A stretch of 64,000 bases of DNA, from assembly GCF_000764305.2 (NCBI RefSeq), contig NW_025933301.1, positions 100,979-164,978 of the forward strand. Reading direction: 5' to 3'. Made by a program: the position numbers and the translations under genes. A model generated the notes under the pieces. It did not search any database and was not told the DNA's origin. It worked only from the letters and a program-made list of their open reading frames with translations. Origin of the DNA: Hyalella azteca (taxonomy: Eukaryota > Arthropoda > Malacostraca > Amphipoda > Hyalellidae). Below are positions 47,540 to 59,294 of the stretch, piece by piece (the stretch's first letter is position 1; each line of letters starts with the position of its first letter).

Positions 47540-47707
47540 AATATAACTCAGTACTCACTGCAGTGAGTGACAGAGAGCGCATTTTCTCGTCGACGAAAAC
47601 TTGAGGTCACGGACAAACGGACGGACAGACAGACAGACAGACGGACAGACGGACATGGCGAGCACAATAGTGCATTTTTTCCATAAATGGGAAAATGCGC
47701 TAAAAAG
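47540..47707 (+). mobile_element. GGAC/AGAC short element, copy 6
   Basis: Forward copy with complete head, palindrome and left arm. The right arm is GGGAAAATGCGCT, one base off. Flanked by AAAAAAA on the left and AAAAAG on the right. Confidence 0.85.
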
Positions 47708-48038
47708 CTTCGGTGAGTCATCAGAATGTGGTCGATACGAGTACAGCTCGCTTATCTTCATAGTATCTTTCTTTCCCATGAAGCGTACCGATAATACTGA
47801 TAATATCTTGGTCGGTCGTTTGTTATTATATCGGAATGCGAAGATTCTAAGCATGAAGCTTGTGTAGCTTTTTATGCGAAATCTATGTGAGTTTATTTGA
47901 AATAATAAGATTAGCTGAGTATTAAATTCTTAATTTGTTCGTTTTGGTTCATGTATTTAATATAAAAGGCATCACAAATAGAACATATATTTCTTAATAA
48001 TTCTAATAATAGTTGACATTATCCTACTATATATAAGG
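47708..48038. other. Non-coding stretch
   Basis: Nothing recognised. Confidence 0.45.
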
Positions 48039-48242
48039 CGAGTCCTACAAAAAGAAGTCCTACGAAGACGATCCTACAAAGATGAGTCCTACAAAGATGA
48101 GTCCTACAAAGACGAGTCCTACAAAGACGATCCTACAAAGATGAGTCCTACAAAGACGAGTCCTACAAAGACGAGTCCCACAAAGACGATCCTACAAAGA
48201 TGAGTCCCGTGAAGATGAGTCCAATAAAACGACTCGTCTTCA
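48039..48242. repeat. 15-bp minisatellite (GATGAGTCCTACAAA)
   Basis: About 13 copies of GATGAGTCCTACAAA or GACGAGTCCTACAAA, some shortened to 12 bases (GACGATCCTACAAA types). Confidence 0.9.
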
Positions 48243-48353
48243 TGAATCATATAGAAGCATTCGTTACGATAAATGAATGTGGCGACTGCGTCACTGCATC
48301 GACTGAACGACGTTCATAGCGAGTGCGTGATTACAAACACTGCCAAGCTGCCG

Positions 48354-48410
48354 AGGCCCCCTCAGTGCCAAGCCCCCCTCAGTGCCAAGCCCCCCTCAGT
48401 GCCAGGGCAT
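48354..48410. repeat. 18-bp tandem repeat, three copies
   Basis: CCCCCTCAGTGCCAAGCC repeated three times in a C-rich patch. Confidence 0.9.
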
Positions 48411-51229
48411 TAATGGCACTCGTGACCTTAGCGCGAGTTCTACCTTGAGGGCATAGGGCTGCACGGCGACATAAAAGACAAGGCAACACGGCGATGATTC
48501 GAGTTGTTTTCATATGCGCTTATGTATTGTTGTAAACTGAGAACGTATTATAAATTTTCATTAAAAATAGCTGGTGCAGGCAATAAATGATTAACCAGTG
48601 AAGATTTCTCGACACCATTGATGGTAGATGGTTTTAATGAATTTTAAAAGCCCTAGAAAAAATGAAGTGCTTATTTCTTCTCAATTCTATTTTCAACTGC
48701 TTCCAATACCCAACCCAGGCTACGTAAGGTACACGTTTAAAACAGTTTGTCGGTTAATTTGCTAATCAAATTAGGGCAATTAAGACTAAACGAGGGGGCT
48801 TATACTTCTGACTCAGTATTGATCGAACTAAAATTTTTCGTAAATTTCGGTCGTTCACCACTAACCATAAAGTCACAACGAAGCGAACGGTGCGTGCGTT
48901 CACTCAATCGTTAATGGCTGCTGCTCGGCATGGTTTGTGCATAACAAATAGGTACTGTCAACGATACAAGATATATTTCGTTCCGACTACCATATATGTG
49001 AACGAAATTGATTTGGTACGCAATAATGAACTGAAATTGAATTAAATTAACCAGTCAGTTTCTATTCATTTACATATTTACAGTATATAGAAGCTACGAG
49101 GTCAATGAGTTCTTTGCAGTCATGTGATAGAATTGCGCCATATGACAACCCTCCTTGCAACGCCAGCCAAATGCTCAAAGCTTGGCTTGTGATTGGTGCG
49201 TAGTAATATCCTAGTGGTGTGATGGTGACGTCAAGAGGGCCTCTCAACAACGTCACAACTCTTGTTCTTCCCAGGAAATATGCGCAGCTTTGAGGAAGAC
49301 ACAACACTAACGGTATCATAGACAGACACAATCTCAGGCTATTTTCAGAATTCAGAATGTACGGAATAAATTTTGTATTATAAGGGCAAAGCAAGGGAAT
49401 TGCGAATGATCCAGAGTATTGTTTTTTTTTATGAGCATTATGAATCACGCAATCTCGTTTCACTTGTGCAACAGCTCGTTTTATTAAACTCAACAATGGT
49501 TGCACAATATTTTTTCGGTTGAGAAATACATAATTCATGAAATTTTTTTACAATAATGCTATTTTCATGTGATACTGAAGGGCAAGTCATAACAGGAAAA
49601 ACTGTGTAGTTCGGACATGTTTTCCTTGTGAGTTTCGTGTAAACACAATATCTTCGCATTGAATTCTTTAGTTTTTATTTTTATGATTTAATAACCTTGC
49701 CATTGAGAGCTTGCGCCTCGTTTTATTATTGGAAAACAACCTATTTCTCTAATTTTTATCATTTATATGTTTCACACAGTTGTTCTCGTTTTGCGGCTCA
49801 AGCAATAAATATTTAACGTGTGTAACTTTGTAAGTTTAACCCGACAAACTACTCGATATGTACCAAATACTGCTGATCAACTTGCTCTTTATACTGCTAT
49901 AAGCGAGTCCACTGAGTCCATACGGGCAGTTATAGGGGTAAACTATCAAGAGGATAAATAGTGTTTTTTTCTGTATTTTCCTCGTGCTTTGTCTCATCAC
50001 TAGGAAGGTTACGGCTGTATATATTATTTGTGATTAAATGAGTATATTACTCATGGCTTTGCCTTTGTTTTATATAGGTTTGACGGTCATCAATATATGC
50101 AAACGGTAATCTAGTCTGAAATGTGGTGAAAATTAGTGCGTAATATTTTATAGTTAGTCGTTTGGTACAAAGCCAGTTGAACCTCGATAACTATTATACG
50201 TCATTCTAATGAATCAAATATTTTATGCGGGTCAAGTTAGAATTGAATCTGTCCTCATATAAGACTACAATAAAGCAAATCAATAGTTAGTTTTTTTTAG
50301 TTGACTGTGATCGTGTCTGACATATCCTAGCGATAATGTCGAGTACAACACAACATAAATAGACAAACACTCGATGTAGTTGTAAATAGATTAAGCCTGA
50401 GTAACCCCTGTCTGTAAATCCTGCTGATTTATACTGATATATTCTAAATTAGCAGCAAACGTTTCATGTTAATGACGCGTTACCCGTCATGGGTTATTTT
50501 CATATGATACAACCGTCTTAGTTGGAATTTAGAATGTCGCGAAGTGGAAAAAATTATATTTGCGGTAATTATTATTTTGTTTACCGAGCTTTTCCTAATA
50601 ATTCATGAATACTGTGAAGTAATCGAAAAGAATTTGTGTCCAAATAAATCGTTTTATTCAGAGTCACATTTATTTTCCGCCATATTCCCGTCGTGCTTGT
50701 GCTTATTTATTCATTTCCTTTATTATAAAGCGTTACTTTACTTCAGGTCAGAAATAAGCCATAACAATATATATCGACATTTTGAGAAATGCACGAAAAT
50801 TTACAAAACAACTCCTTTTTGTACATCCTTGTTTTAATATCGACACGAATTTTCATCATATTTTATCCAATTGAGGTTTTCAATTCCAATATATTCAAAT
50901 GTTTTTGCATCCTGAAATCGAAACATGAAATAAGTCGTTAACGTGTTTTTCGTTTACAGATTTATTGAATTAATTTTTCTCTGGTTTGTTGCTATGTGAC
51001 TTGAGCCAATCAGAATACGCATATGTTGCTAACTGTCACCAGATGAAATTAATGCTGGTAGCCATATAATGTATAAATGTCTGTTAACTTTAGTGGTAAC
51101 TTTCTTATTATTTAGACAAATAAAAAACAATTTCTATACTTTCATGAATGAAAAGCATTGTCGACAAACTATGATTCTCATATATTTCATTGTGAAAGTA
51201 AATTTTCATGGAGGGGAACTAGTTCTAAG
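48411..51229. other. Non-coding stretch upstream of the PNRC-like gene
   Basis: A 158-codon minus-strand open frame at 49062-49538 lacks family resemblance or splice support and is not called. The patch around 49190-49260 holds GATTGG (inverted CCAAT) and TGACGTCA-like bases, which could be distal regulatory sequence. The remainder is AT-rich. Confidence 0.4.
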
Positions 51230-51275
51230 ATCTGCGTATATAAGCGAGTGCGCACTTCAGTGCTCTTTGTCTTGA
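51230..51275 (+). promoter_or_regulatory. Possible TATA/initiator core promoter of the PNRC-like gene
   Basis: TATATAAG (51237-51244) is followed by TTCAGTG (51256-51262), which fits the arthropod initiator TCAGT with the A at 51259. The spacing from the first T of the TATA box to that A is 22 bases, shorter than the usual 30 or so, so either the start lies a few bases further on or this is chance. It is about 370 bases upstream of the ATG at 51631. Confidence 0.3.
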
Positions 51276-51630
51276 TGAAATTGTAAGAGAGGAGGGTGTG
51301 CGACACAGTCGCTTTAGCATAAGTTATTATTAACTTGTGTTCTATGCCAAGGTGTATCTTAGAAGAGTACAAACTTTTTAAATCGTATTACGCAAGTGCA
51401 TCTTGGTTTCTGTTGGAAGAACAAGTTTTAATGCGAGTTTATATTGAGCAAACTTCTGCTGCTCCAATTTCTCTCCGCCATTTTGATTCCAAGTCGTTCT
51501 CAGCGACCTCACGGCAAACGCCACCAATTTGCTTGGTGCGCTTTAGCATTATATTCATCGTAGTCGTCATCTCATCATTTCATTAGCACTACTGCATCAT
51601 CTACATAATATATTGCTGTTGGCCTCGCCA

Positions 51631-51813
51631 ATGGCTCCCAACGCATCATTGAACTACATGGAATATTCTAGACCCTCAACGATGTCCTCTGGACCCAAGC
51701 CCCATCATCGTCGGCCCTCTGTAAATGGCCGCTCCAGCCTGAGTCCGTCCTACATGCTCTACCAGTCTTTTTCTGCACCCTCCTTTCATGAGAGGTTTCC
51801 TCAGCACTCTGAG
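51631..51813 (+). CDS. PNRC-like protein, exon 1
   Basis: The exon opens at ATG 51631 and gives 61 residues ending QHSE at a GTGAGT donor (from 51814), phase 0. The residues are Ser/Pro/His-rich: EYSRPSTMSSGPKP, then HHRRPSVNGRSSLSPSYMLY, then QSFSAPSFHERF. No folded domain is visible. SPSYMLYQSF loosely echoes the SPSxxMLLETSF block of the minus-strand 27832 gene, which may be coincidence. The 5' UTR probably reaches back to the TATA/initiator candidate near 51240. Confidence 0.75.
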
Positions 51814-52666
51814 GTGAGTTGAAGCTTTATTTTTGTTATGACAATCATACATTTTGTCAGGTTCAAGTCGAGCTCAGCCGTTATCGACATGACGACATTT
51901 GACACACAGGTCGCCACTCAGACTCAGGCCGTCAGATGCAGATAGATAGGAAATAGGTACTCGCAACTTCAGAAGCATATGATTCTTGGCAGACCTGCAA
52001 TTTTTAGTAGTCCTTAACCGCATGATGACTATAAAGCTTTATTTTTTTATTGCGCCAAAGCGGCTAAAGAGTTGTAGGCTAGTTCAGTTTTGTTGGTAAA
52101 ATTGTTTTTTTAGAAATCTGGTGAGAGCTCTGTGGTGATTGATGACATGTGTGGCATAGGCATTGCTGCATTGACATTAAATAATTGGTATTTTTTTATT
52201 TATGTAATTTAGCTACCTAATGTTGTAAATAATGTGCAGAATGAGACAGTTGAGACTGGTTCTTCATGATGGTTTATCAACTTCAACTTGGTAGTTTGTT
52301 TATTGCTATGGCATACTCATAAATTTTCCTGGCATAATTTTTTGGAAAAAGAACTATATTATAGATTTGCTTTCTATTGATCTTGCATTAGCCATTAGCT
52401 GCATAGCTAAGCTTAATGAAATTTTTTCTTTCTTCTAGCTCTTTGGTTGTTGAAAGAATTATTCAAGATGGTTTAAATTTCCAACTTGCAAACTATACAC
52501 ATTTGAATCTGCCCAAGCATAAAAAATTTATCTATAATGATGGGTTTTCTAAAAAAATTAGTGTTACAAGACCAAGATCAATATTTATTTTTAATCTGTA
52601 GTTATGAATTTGCCATTTGTTTCATTACCACAATAAACATCAGTCAAGTATATATATATATACATA

Positions 52667-53290
52667 TGCAAGTTTGATTGAAGACCAGAGCATGCTTTTT
52701 ATTAACAATATTCTTGTTCGTCTTTTCAATGAGTCAAACCAAATTTCTAGCTGGAGCCGGGAGATCAAAAAGCAGGTTTCCGAATGACATATTAATAGAT
52801 TGCGACATTTCGAAAATACAATTTTAATTATCAAGCTGGTGAAGGTTTTACAACACTTGAAATTCAATTTTGGAAATGACAGAAGTACATATGAATGGTA
52901 TAGTGGATACAATAAAATAAGTAATGTGGATACAACAAAATGTATAAGCTTAAAATTACTCTGAAAATAATTTCAGCGTCCGGACGAATCCTGTAGTTTG
53001 GAGGTTTATAGCTGGAGACTCGTTCTTGATAATGAGGGCCTCAGCTATCACCAGTCTCGATGGGTCAGGGCACTGCATAACTATGCTGATGCAGGCCTCC
53101 AATGTCGCTTGGGTGGTGGTCTCATTGTGAGCTTCCTGCATGTGGTTCTTGGGTCCTCCAGATTGTAGATGGCATGTGAGTTGGCGGCTTAAGGTCGTGC
53201 TTGTTAGACCAATGTAGTTCATATTTTGAAGAAGTCTACAACCTTCTTTATTACATGAGAATTTATAAACATTAGTTTCTTGAAGCAGTC
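52667..53290 (-). mobile_element. Penelope-like element fragment with GIY-YIG endonuclease C-terminus, minus copy
   Basis: The 5'-truncated copy encodes the end of a Penelope-like (PLE) polyprotein: VYKFSCNKEGC, then NYIGLTSTTLSRQLTCHLQS, and on to IAEALIIKNESPAINLQ, ending in a stop at 52956. These are the landmarks of a GIY-YIG nuclease: the VY and YIG strands, an Arg in LSR, the His in CHL, a late Glu and a conserved Asn. About 290 bases of 3' non-coding sequence follow. Its inverted partner is 53334-53957. No reverse transcriptase domain is present, so it is immobile on its own. Confidence 0.75.
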
Positions 53291-53957
53291 TGGAAAAACC
53301 TTATAATGAACAATAATCCTTGTAAAAAATCAGGACTGCTTCAAGAAACTAATGTTTATAAATTCTCATGTAATAAGGAAGGTTGTAGACTTCTTCAAAA
53401 TATGAACTACATTGGTCTAACAAGCACGACCTTAAGCCGCCAACTCACATGCCATCTACAATCTGGAGGACCCAAGAACCACATGCGGTAAGCTCACAAT
53501 GAGACCATCAACCGAGCGACATTGGAGGCCTTCACCAGCATAGTTATGTGGTGCCCTGACCCATCAAGACTGGCAATAGCTGAGGCCCCCATTATAAAGA
53601 ATGAGTCTCCAGCTATCAACCTTCAAACTACAGGATTTGTTCGGACGCTGAAATTATTTTCAAAGTAATTTTAAGCTTATACATTTTGTTGTATCCACAT
53701 TACTTATTTTATTGTATCCACTATACCATTCATATGTACTTCTGTCATTTCCAAAATTGAATTTCAAGTGTTGTAAAACCTTCACCAGCTTGATAATGAA
53801 AATTATTTTTTCAAAACGTCTCAATCTATTAAAATGTCATTCGGAAACCTGCTTTTGATCTCCTGGCTCCGGCTAGAAATTTGGTTTGACTCATTGAAAA
53901 GACAAACAAGAAGATTGTTGATAAAAAGCATGCTCTGGTCTTCAATCAAACTTGCAT
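53291..53957 (+). pseudogene. Penelope-like fragment, inverted plus copy, broken
   Basis: Head-to-head partner of the minus copy. It reaches slightly further 5' (NNNPCKKSGLLQETNVYKFS), then carries the same GIY-YIG segment. It is cut by a TAA at 53489-53491 just after GGPKNHMR, where the minus copy reads on. The 3' non-coding part matches the minus copy to the same end point. Many substitutions separate the two, so the duplication is not recent. Confidence 0.75.
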
Positions 53958-54014
53958 AAAAGAGAAGCTTCTGCCAAACTACACCAATATATACATACAT
54001 ATATATACATTTTT

Positions 54015-54170
54015 AGCATATTTCTCATTTATGGAAAAAATGCACTATTGTGCTTGCCATGTCCATCTGTCTGTCTGTCTGTCTGTCCGCGACCTCGAGT
54101 TTTCGTCGACGAGAAAATGCACTCTGTCACTCACTGCAGTAGTACTGACTTAGTGAGTTATATTTTTATA
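54015..54170 (-). mobile_element. GGAC/AGAC short element, copy 7 (decayed)
   Basis: Reverse copy just right of the PLE pair. The left end reads TAGCATATTTCTCATTTATG, the microsatellite is reduced to a short GTCT run, and the head palindrome is broken (CACTGCAGTAGTACTGACTT). Flanked by TA-rich microsatellites on both sides. Confidence 0.8.
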
Positions 54171-55077
54171 TATATATGTATATTCGTATTATTACTGTAT
54201 ATGTATATACAAACTACAAAGTAGAGAATTTTAAAGACCCTTTGTGAGTCCTGTCTGTAGACCAACAAAGTATCATGGTTATTAGTAATAATTAGTAATG
54301 CCAATCCTTGATATTTAATACATTTTTAAACTTAATAGGGGAATTAAATATTAACTGATTTAAAAAAAATCTCCAATATGCCAGTCTCTGATTTGTGTCT
54401 TAGTTTTCTCATGAAGGCCAGCCTTTTACTGAATTGGCAGAATATTTTATTTGTCTTGAATTCATGCCATTTTCTTGTTGATTGAATTTTATCTCAATTC
54501 CCCTAACATGTCATGATTGAAAATTAATTAATAATTAGTAGTTGGAAAATTTATTTGATTCAGTTATGAGTTAATGACCAAGATCAATAGAGAACAATTT
54601 TGACTAATTTTATCTATGAATTGTTTTCACTTGAATCTTTTTGATCAAGCTTTTGTAAAATTTGGAAGCAGAGTAGAACTGTACAAATTGTATCTTGTAA
54701 TTATGAATGGAACCATCACGACAACTTGCTTAGTTGAAATTTTTTACTTAAGACCTGTCAGGAAAGTTGGGTTCTAGGCTTTTAGTTGTGTATCTTTTCA
54801 TACATTTCATTTCTTGAATTCCACCCTGTTTAGATGGGAGATTGGGTGAAGATTGTTCAGTAAACATTGAATCAAAGAAGCAAGTACAGTTTTTTTTTTA
54901 ATTGTGCAAGATGGCTAGAACCATATTGAATTTTTTAACCTAAATTTGTCTAATTTCACTCTACTTCAAGTGTCTTATGTAAGTAGTTGATGTGCTTAGT
55001 TTGTGGCATGGTCATGCTGTTGAGTTGTACTCATTCTCATTTACTTTAATCTAATATTCAATTTTTTTCTTCCTCAG

Positions 55078-56298
55078 GTTCAGCATTCAAGTTTCAAACC
55101 TTGTGCTGATGCCATGAAAAGAGATTATCCTCCATATCAAAAGGATCCTAATTGGCCTTATTCCGTTCACAAAATTCTTCAGCGTGCACCCCAGCAGAAT
55201 TCTCAATTTTATCCTAAGAGAAGATCTCAATCAGAATGCAACTCCTATCTTCCTTCCAAATCCAATCAAAATCAACCAGACATGCATTTCAATTCCATTC
55301 TCAAATCCTCCACTCGGACTACTAAAAGTAGTGTCTCCAAGAGCAAATCTGCTCCAACAGTACTCCCATCCACTGCTGTAACATGTACGGAACTTGAGGC
55401 CATGGTCAGTAAGAACAGTCAGAAATTGCTCACATGTGCTGAACTGGAAGCTCTTCAAGCTCAGGGGATTAAAATGGAAACAAACTCTGGCTTAAGCAGA
55501 AGCCCATCTGTTTCTTCAGTGACCAGTGCATTAGAAGAGTTGTCCAGCCGGCCAAGCAGTCCTATCTCCTGTTCATCGCCTGTACCGTCTGTTTCATCAT
55601 CATCTTCAGGGTATGAATCTTGCTCTGGGGATGTTTTTGAGTCCACCACTAAAAGCATTATAAGTGTCCTGGAAGATTCAACTGAGAATATTTCTGAAGA
55701 TGAAGCTGAATTCTTACTTGGCAAGAAGAAGGTCAGCAAATCACTCCTGAGCTTCTTCAATGCAGTGGCACCTAAGCCCTCTGAATCTCAGGATGAAGTC
55801 TCAATTAAGGTTGAGAAAGCCAGCTCTGTAGATGTTGGCATGGAGGGTCTAATTCCTTTTGTTTTACCATCCAAATTTGTGCAAGAAAATAAATCTGTTG
55901 TCTCTGTTCCAACTAAGTCAGTTCAAAAGAAAACTCAGAAGAAAAAGCCTTGCTCAAGTAATTTTCAGCCTACACCCATTCATTCTGAGAAAAGTCATGC
56001 AGCTCATACCCTTAGCAAGAACATGTCAGCTTCTGGATGTACCAGCAGGAAAAATAGTCGTAAAATGACTGTGGTGGCTCTGCCACCATCTCCTAACACA
56101 GTCATGCCTCTGATGACAAGTCCTCCTGTAGCTCTCAATCTGCCATCTCCGCCTAAACAATGGAGAAATGTTGGCAGTAGCCCAGCTGACAGCATGACTA
56201 GAATCTCAGGAGAAATTCTGGATGTAACACAGCAAATGAAGAAAATAGCTGCGGTTACAGTGGAGGTTCCTGCTGCACCTCCCATTACTGTCTGCTGA
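55078..56298 (+). CDS. PNRC-like protein, exon 2 (C-terminal part, stop included)
   Basis: Joined in phase 0 to exon 1, this completes a 467-residue protein. Seen in order: YPPYQKDPNWPYSVHKILQR (about 76-95); two TCxELEA repeats (about 164 and 182); Ser-rich tracts; an acidic patch (SEDEAEFLLGKKK); a Lys-rich segment; and near the C-terminus TSPPVALNLPSPPKQW (about 405-422). That last motif lines up with the PP-x4-LPxPPxxW signature of vertebrate PNRC1/PNRC2, through which PNRC2 binds the decapping activator DCP1 and links UPF1 to decay. An mRNA-decay adaptor role is therefore inferred from one motif. The rest is disordered with no other domain. The stop TGA is at 56296-56298. Confidence 0.8.
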   Translation, partial: VQHSSFKPCADAMKRDYPPYQKDPNWPYSVHKILQRAPQQNSQFYPKRRSQSECNSYLPSKSNQNQPDMHFNSILKSSTRTTKSSVSKSKSAPTVLPSTAVTCTELEAMVSKNSQKLLTCAELEALQAQGIKMETNSGLSRSPSVSSVTSALEELSSRPSSPISCSSPVPSVSSSSSGYESCSGDVFESTTKSIISVLEDSTENISEDEAEFLLGKKKVSKSLLSFFNAVAPKPSESQDEVSIKVEKASSVDVGMEGLIPFVLPSKFVQENKSVVSVPTKSVQKKTQKKKPCSSNFQPTPIHSEKSHAAHTLSKNMSASGCTSRKNSRKMTVVALPPSPNTVMPLMTSPPVALNLPSPPKQWRNVGSSPADSMTRISGEILDVTQQMKKIAAVTVEVPAAPPITVC

Positions 56299-58400
56299 GT
56301 GATTTGTGTCTGCCAATTGTGTTTAAATGTGAACGGTGCTCATTGGAGAAGTATGGCAATTTATGATTATTATATTAGTATTAATTCTTGGTAAAAGACA
56401 ATCCGTGCTGCTTAGCATGAGTGGGTCCTTTAATGGCGGTGTTGAAGTACATGCCTAAAGCTGGCATTGGTGCTTCCAGTCATTGTTTGTGGAATGGGTG
56501 TAGGAATTACTTGTGCAGAAACTTTTTTTCTTTCAATGGAGCCATTTGTTATATTATTAAATTAAGGATGGTTGTGAGTGCTGCAAGTGTTGAGCTATGT
56601 TATTGCTTGTTTAAGAGTGTGAGTGCTTGATAAGACTGTTTTCTAAATTATCATGCTACCAATTCAGTTGTTGGTTTGCTTTACAGCATCCATAGTATGT
56701 CTGGTCAAAATTTCCATGTCATGGTGTAGTAATCTGTTGTGGTATTTATGTAATTTAATCATGGAGTATTTAAGTTTCTGCATCATGATTGTAATGTCCT
56801 ATTTTCTAGCCCATACAATGTCTGTGATGACACACTGCCTTGATAGATCTCCCATTAACGTGGGTCTTATCATGGTTGTGTGTGGAAAACTCGAGTCAAT
56901 GCTTTAGGTATTTTGTGTGCAATACTGACCTTAAAAACACCTCTTGCTTCATTTAAGCTTTGTTGTTAGCATATTGGCCAGGTTATATAGGTAAGCTTTT
57001 GACGGATTTGTGTACAATATGTCTGAGATACTGTTTTTTCTGTGATAACTGAAAGAATGAATGATGTGGTACAAACAAGCTGCAGCGAGGATGCTCAGCA
57101 ATAATTCTCTAGCATCGAAGCACTGGCTTGTCATGGCCTGGTGTGGTAGATGTGCCCAGCAGTTTTTCAGTTGCCTTTGAGTTGTCTTGTGCAAACCAAA
57201 TGCCCTTTTTTTTCTTTCTCATGTGCTGGTAATTTAATTCTAAGCTCTTGGTCATTCATCGACTCTGCACGTGGTGTGCTTCCTTGCAAATCAAGCTATG
57301 ATTGACATGCATTAGATACGGTTGGTCAATCGTGTTAGACTAGTGATTCTGATAATGTAGCTCAGCCTACCATTGTTCTCCAACTGATCTCTGCTGTCAC
57401 TCCTATGCATGTGATTTGCTCTAGGTTGGCATCCTCAAAGTTATGTTTACCGAGGAAAGCTTAGAGTCTTTTACTTGGCACAACATAGTGAAGTTGAAAA
57501 AGGGCCAGCCTTTTAGTGTATAAGTGACCCATGAACGAGCTGCTCTCAGGCAATTGTCGCACTGCAGGCACTCGTGCACCCATTATTGACACTTGTAAGT
57601 TGCATTGAATTGTAACATCAATTTTTGCTGTGCTCATTCTCGAGATTAGTTGACTATCATTGCAAGGTTCAAGGACCCGTGACATAAAGTCATAGCTTTA
57701 ACGTTGTTGTGTAGTCCATCTGAGCTAATAATTTGTTTAGCCCTGGTAGAGTTTGCAAAGCATTTTCAGTTCCCAAATCTTCTGATAAGCCTTGGGTCGT
57801 GATTACTGTGAAGTGAAGCACATTTATTGCGCCTCACGGCAAATTCTCTGCTCCGGTGAAATCATTTAATAGAAATTATTACTGTGATTGTGCTCTGCAC
57901 CCAATCATAATTTCATGTCCAGTGTTATATTTTTTGAGTTCTATGCAGTTCAAATTTGAAAATTCAAAAATGTACCGCTCTCTACATTTTTGCTTATGCT
58001 CGAGCCAATAGTTGACCCGAATAACAGCAATTTGAAATGGTCCAACTGCCGGTAAATTTTATGGTGCACCAAATAGAGATTTATTTATGTTTTTATTTTT
58101 TCTAGTTCTATTGTACATGTACGAAAATTTTCCATTGACCCAGATTCAGACCCTGTTGTGTTATGTATTGCATTGGAGTCTTTCGTGCCGTTTTGGGAAA
58201 AATTGTTAACTCTCATAATTTTAAATTGATTCTAGACTGCAAACTCGAGCCAACCTGCTAAATGATATTGATATTTTTAATTTTTAACTGAAAATTTCCT
58301 TGGGTTTTTATTTTAAATGTTTTGCCAGTGCCACAACATACTGCCTTTGTACAAGACTCTAGCAATAAAAATCGAACATTCTATTATTGATATCTTCAGG
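56299..58400 (+). other. Probable 3' UTR of the PNRC-like gene
   Basis: The plus strand is TG- and T-rich without coding character. AATAAA lies at 58374-58379, about 2.08 kb after the stop, and is a candidate poly(A) signal. The true end could be earlier or later; no other signal is clearly better. Confidence 0.4.
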
Positions 58401-59294
58401 CATTCTATCTGAAAAGGTAATCAACTTTTATATCTGTTACATTCAAACATCGTTCCGACTCACGTTCCTTCGAGTTTGTCTTCTGTTCAGATCTCATGAA
58501 AATTGGCACTTGAGAAACTTTAATATTGTTAAGTATTTGTTAATTTTGCTTAAATTCATTTGATTGGGCTCCAATTTAATAATGCTCAGTAATTGACGTG
58601 TGAGTCTTGTATGAAGTCACTTGTGTTGTTCCTAGTAAGCTGTTGCTCAGCTACAGGATCGCGTCCAAAAACATAATTCACGATGCACGCTAGTCCAGGT
58701 ATCTTCCTGCTTTTTACGTTTTGTTTCTTTTATTGATTTCTGGTGTATTAACTTTGCTTTCCCTGTGACCTTGTGATGTATATTTTTTTCTACTTTAAGA
58801 TTGCATAAATAGGCTGCTGTGTTCTAACGGACCTGAGCAGTCGTTAGGGTAGGCGATACAAGTGCCAATTTAGTGCGCTAGAACTCTCCTGCCATGTCTG
58901 TGTAAGGTCTCTGCTAGTAATATTGTATCATGTGGTTTAGGTAGGGTGGGATATCTGCTATAGAATGCATTTAATGCGTTTAATGTAAGTCATTACTTGT
59001 GAGCTGTATCAACATTCCACGGGTTGGGGGAAAGGTGATGTTGAAGGAGAATCTAGAGATAGGAAAGAGAAACGTATTGCACTGGCTTACGGATGGGGCT
59101 CGTTTGTTGTGAGAGCTCGCCCAGGCTGTGGTCGCTCAATGTTACCATTGAACGATTTCACAGTTTAAAACGATCGAGTTCGGTGTGCTTCCGAGGGTTG
59201 TTTCGAGACCTTTTACGCACAGGTCATTTGCTATGCACAAGCTTTTAATGCTATTCTGCATTATGCAGTGTTAGCTATGACACAATGTACTTAC

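Larger units (their letters stand above)
51814..55077 (+). other. Intron of the PNRC-like gene
   Basis: Bounded by GAG/GTGAGT and TTTTTTTCTTCCTCAG/GTTCAG, both strong, phase 0. It holds two inverted Penelope-like fragments (52667-53957) and one GGAC/AGAC element (54015-54170); the remainder has no recognised feature. Confidence 0.75.

Noticed and set aside
49062..49538. 158-codon minus-strand open frame
   Set aside because: No family resemblance and irregular composition; a start at 49538 has no supporting context.
51335..51586. 83-codon plus-strand frame before the PNRC-like ATG
   Set aside because: Lies in the likely 5' UTR and lacks protein character; may act as an upstream frame but this is unsupported.
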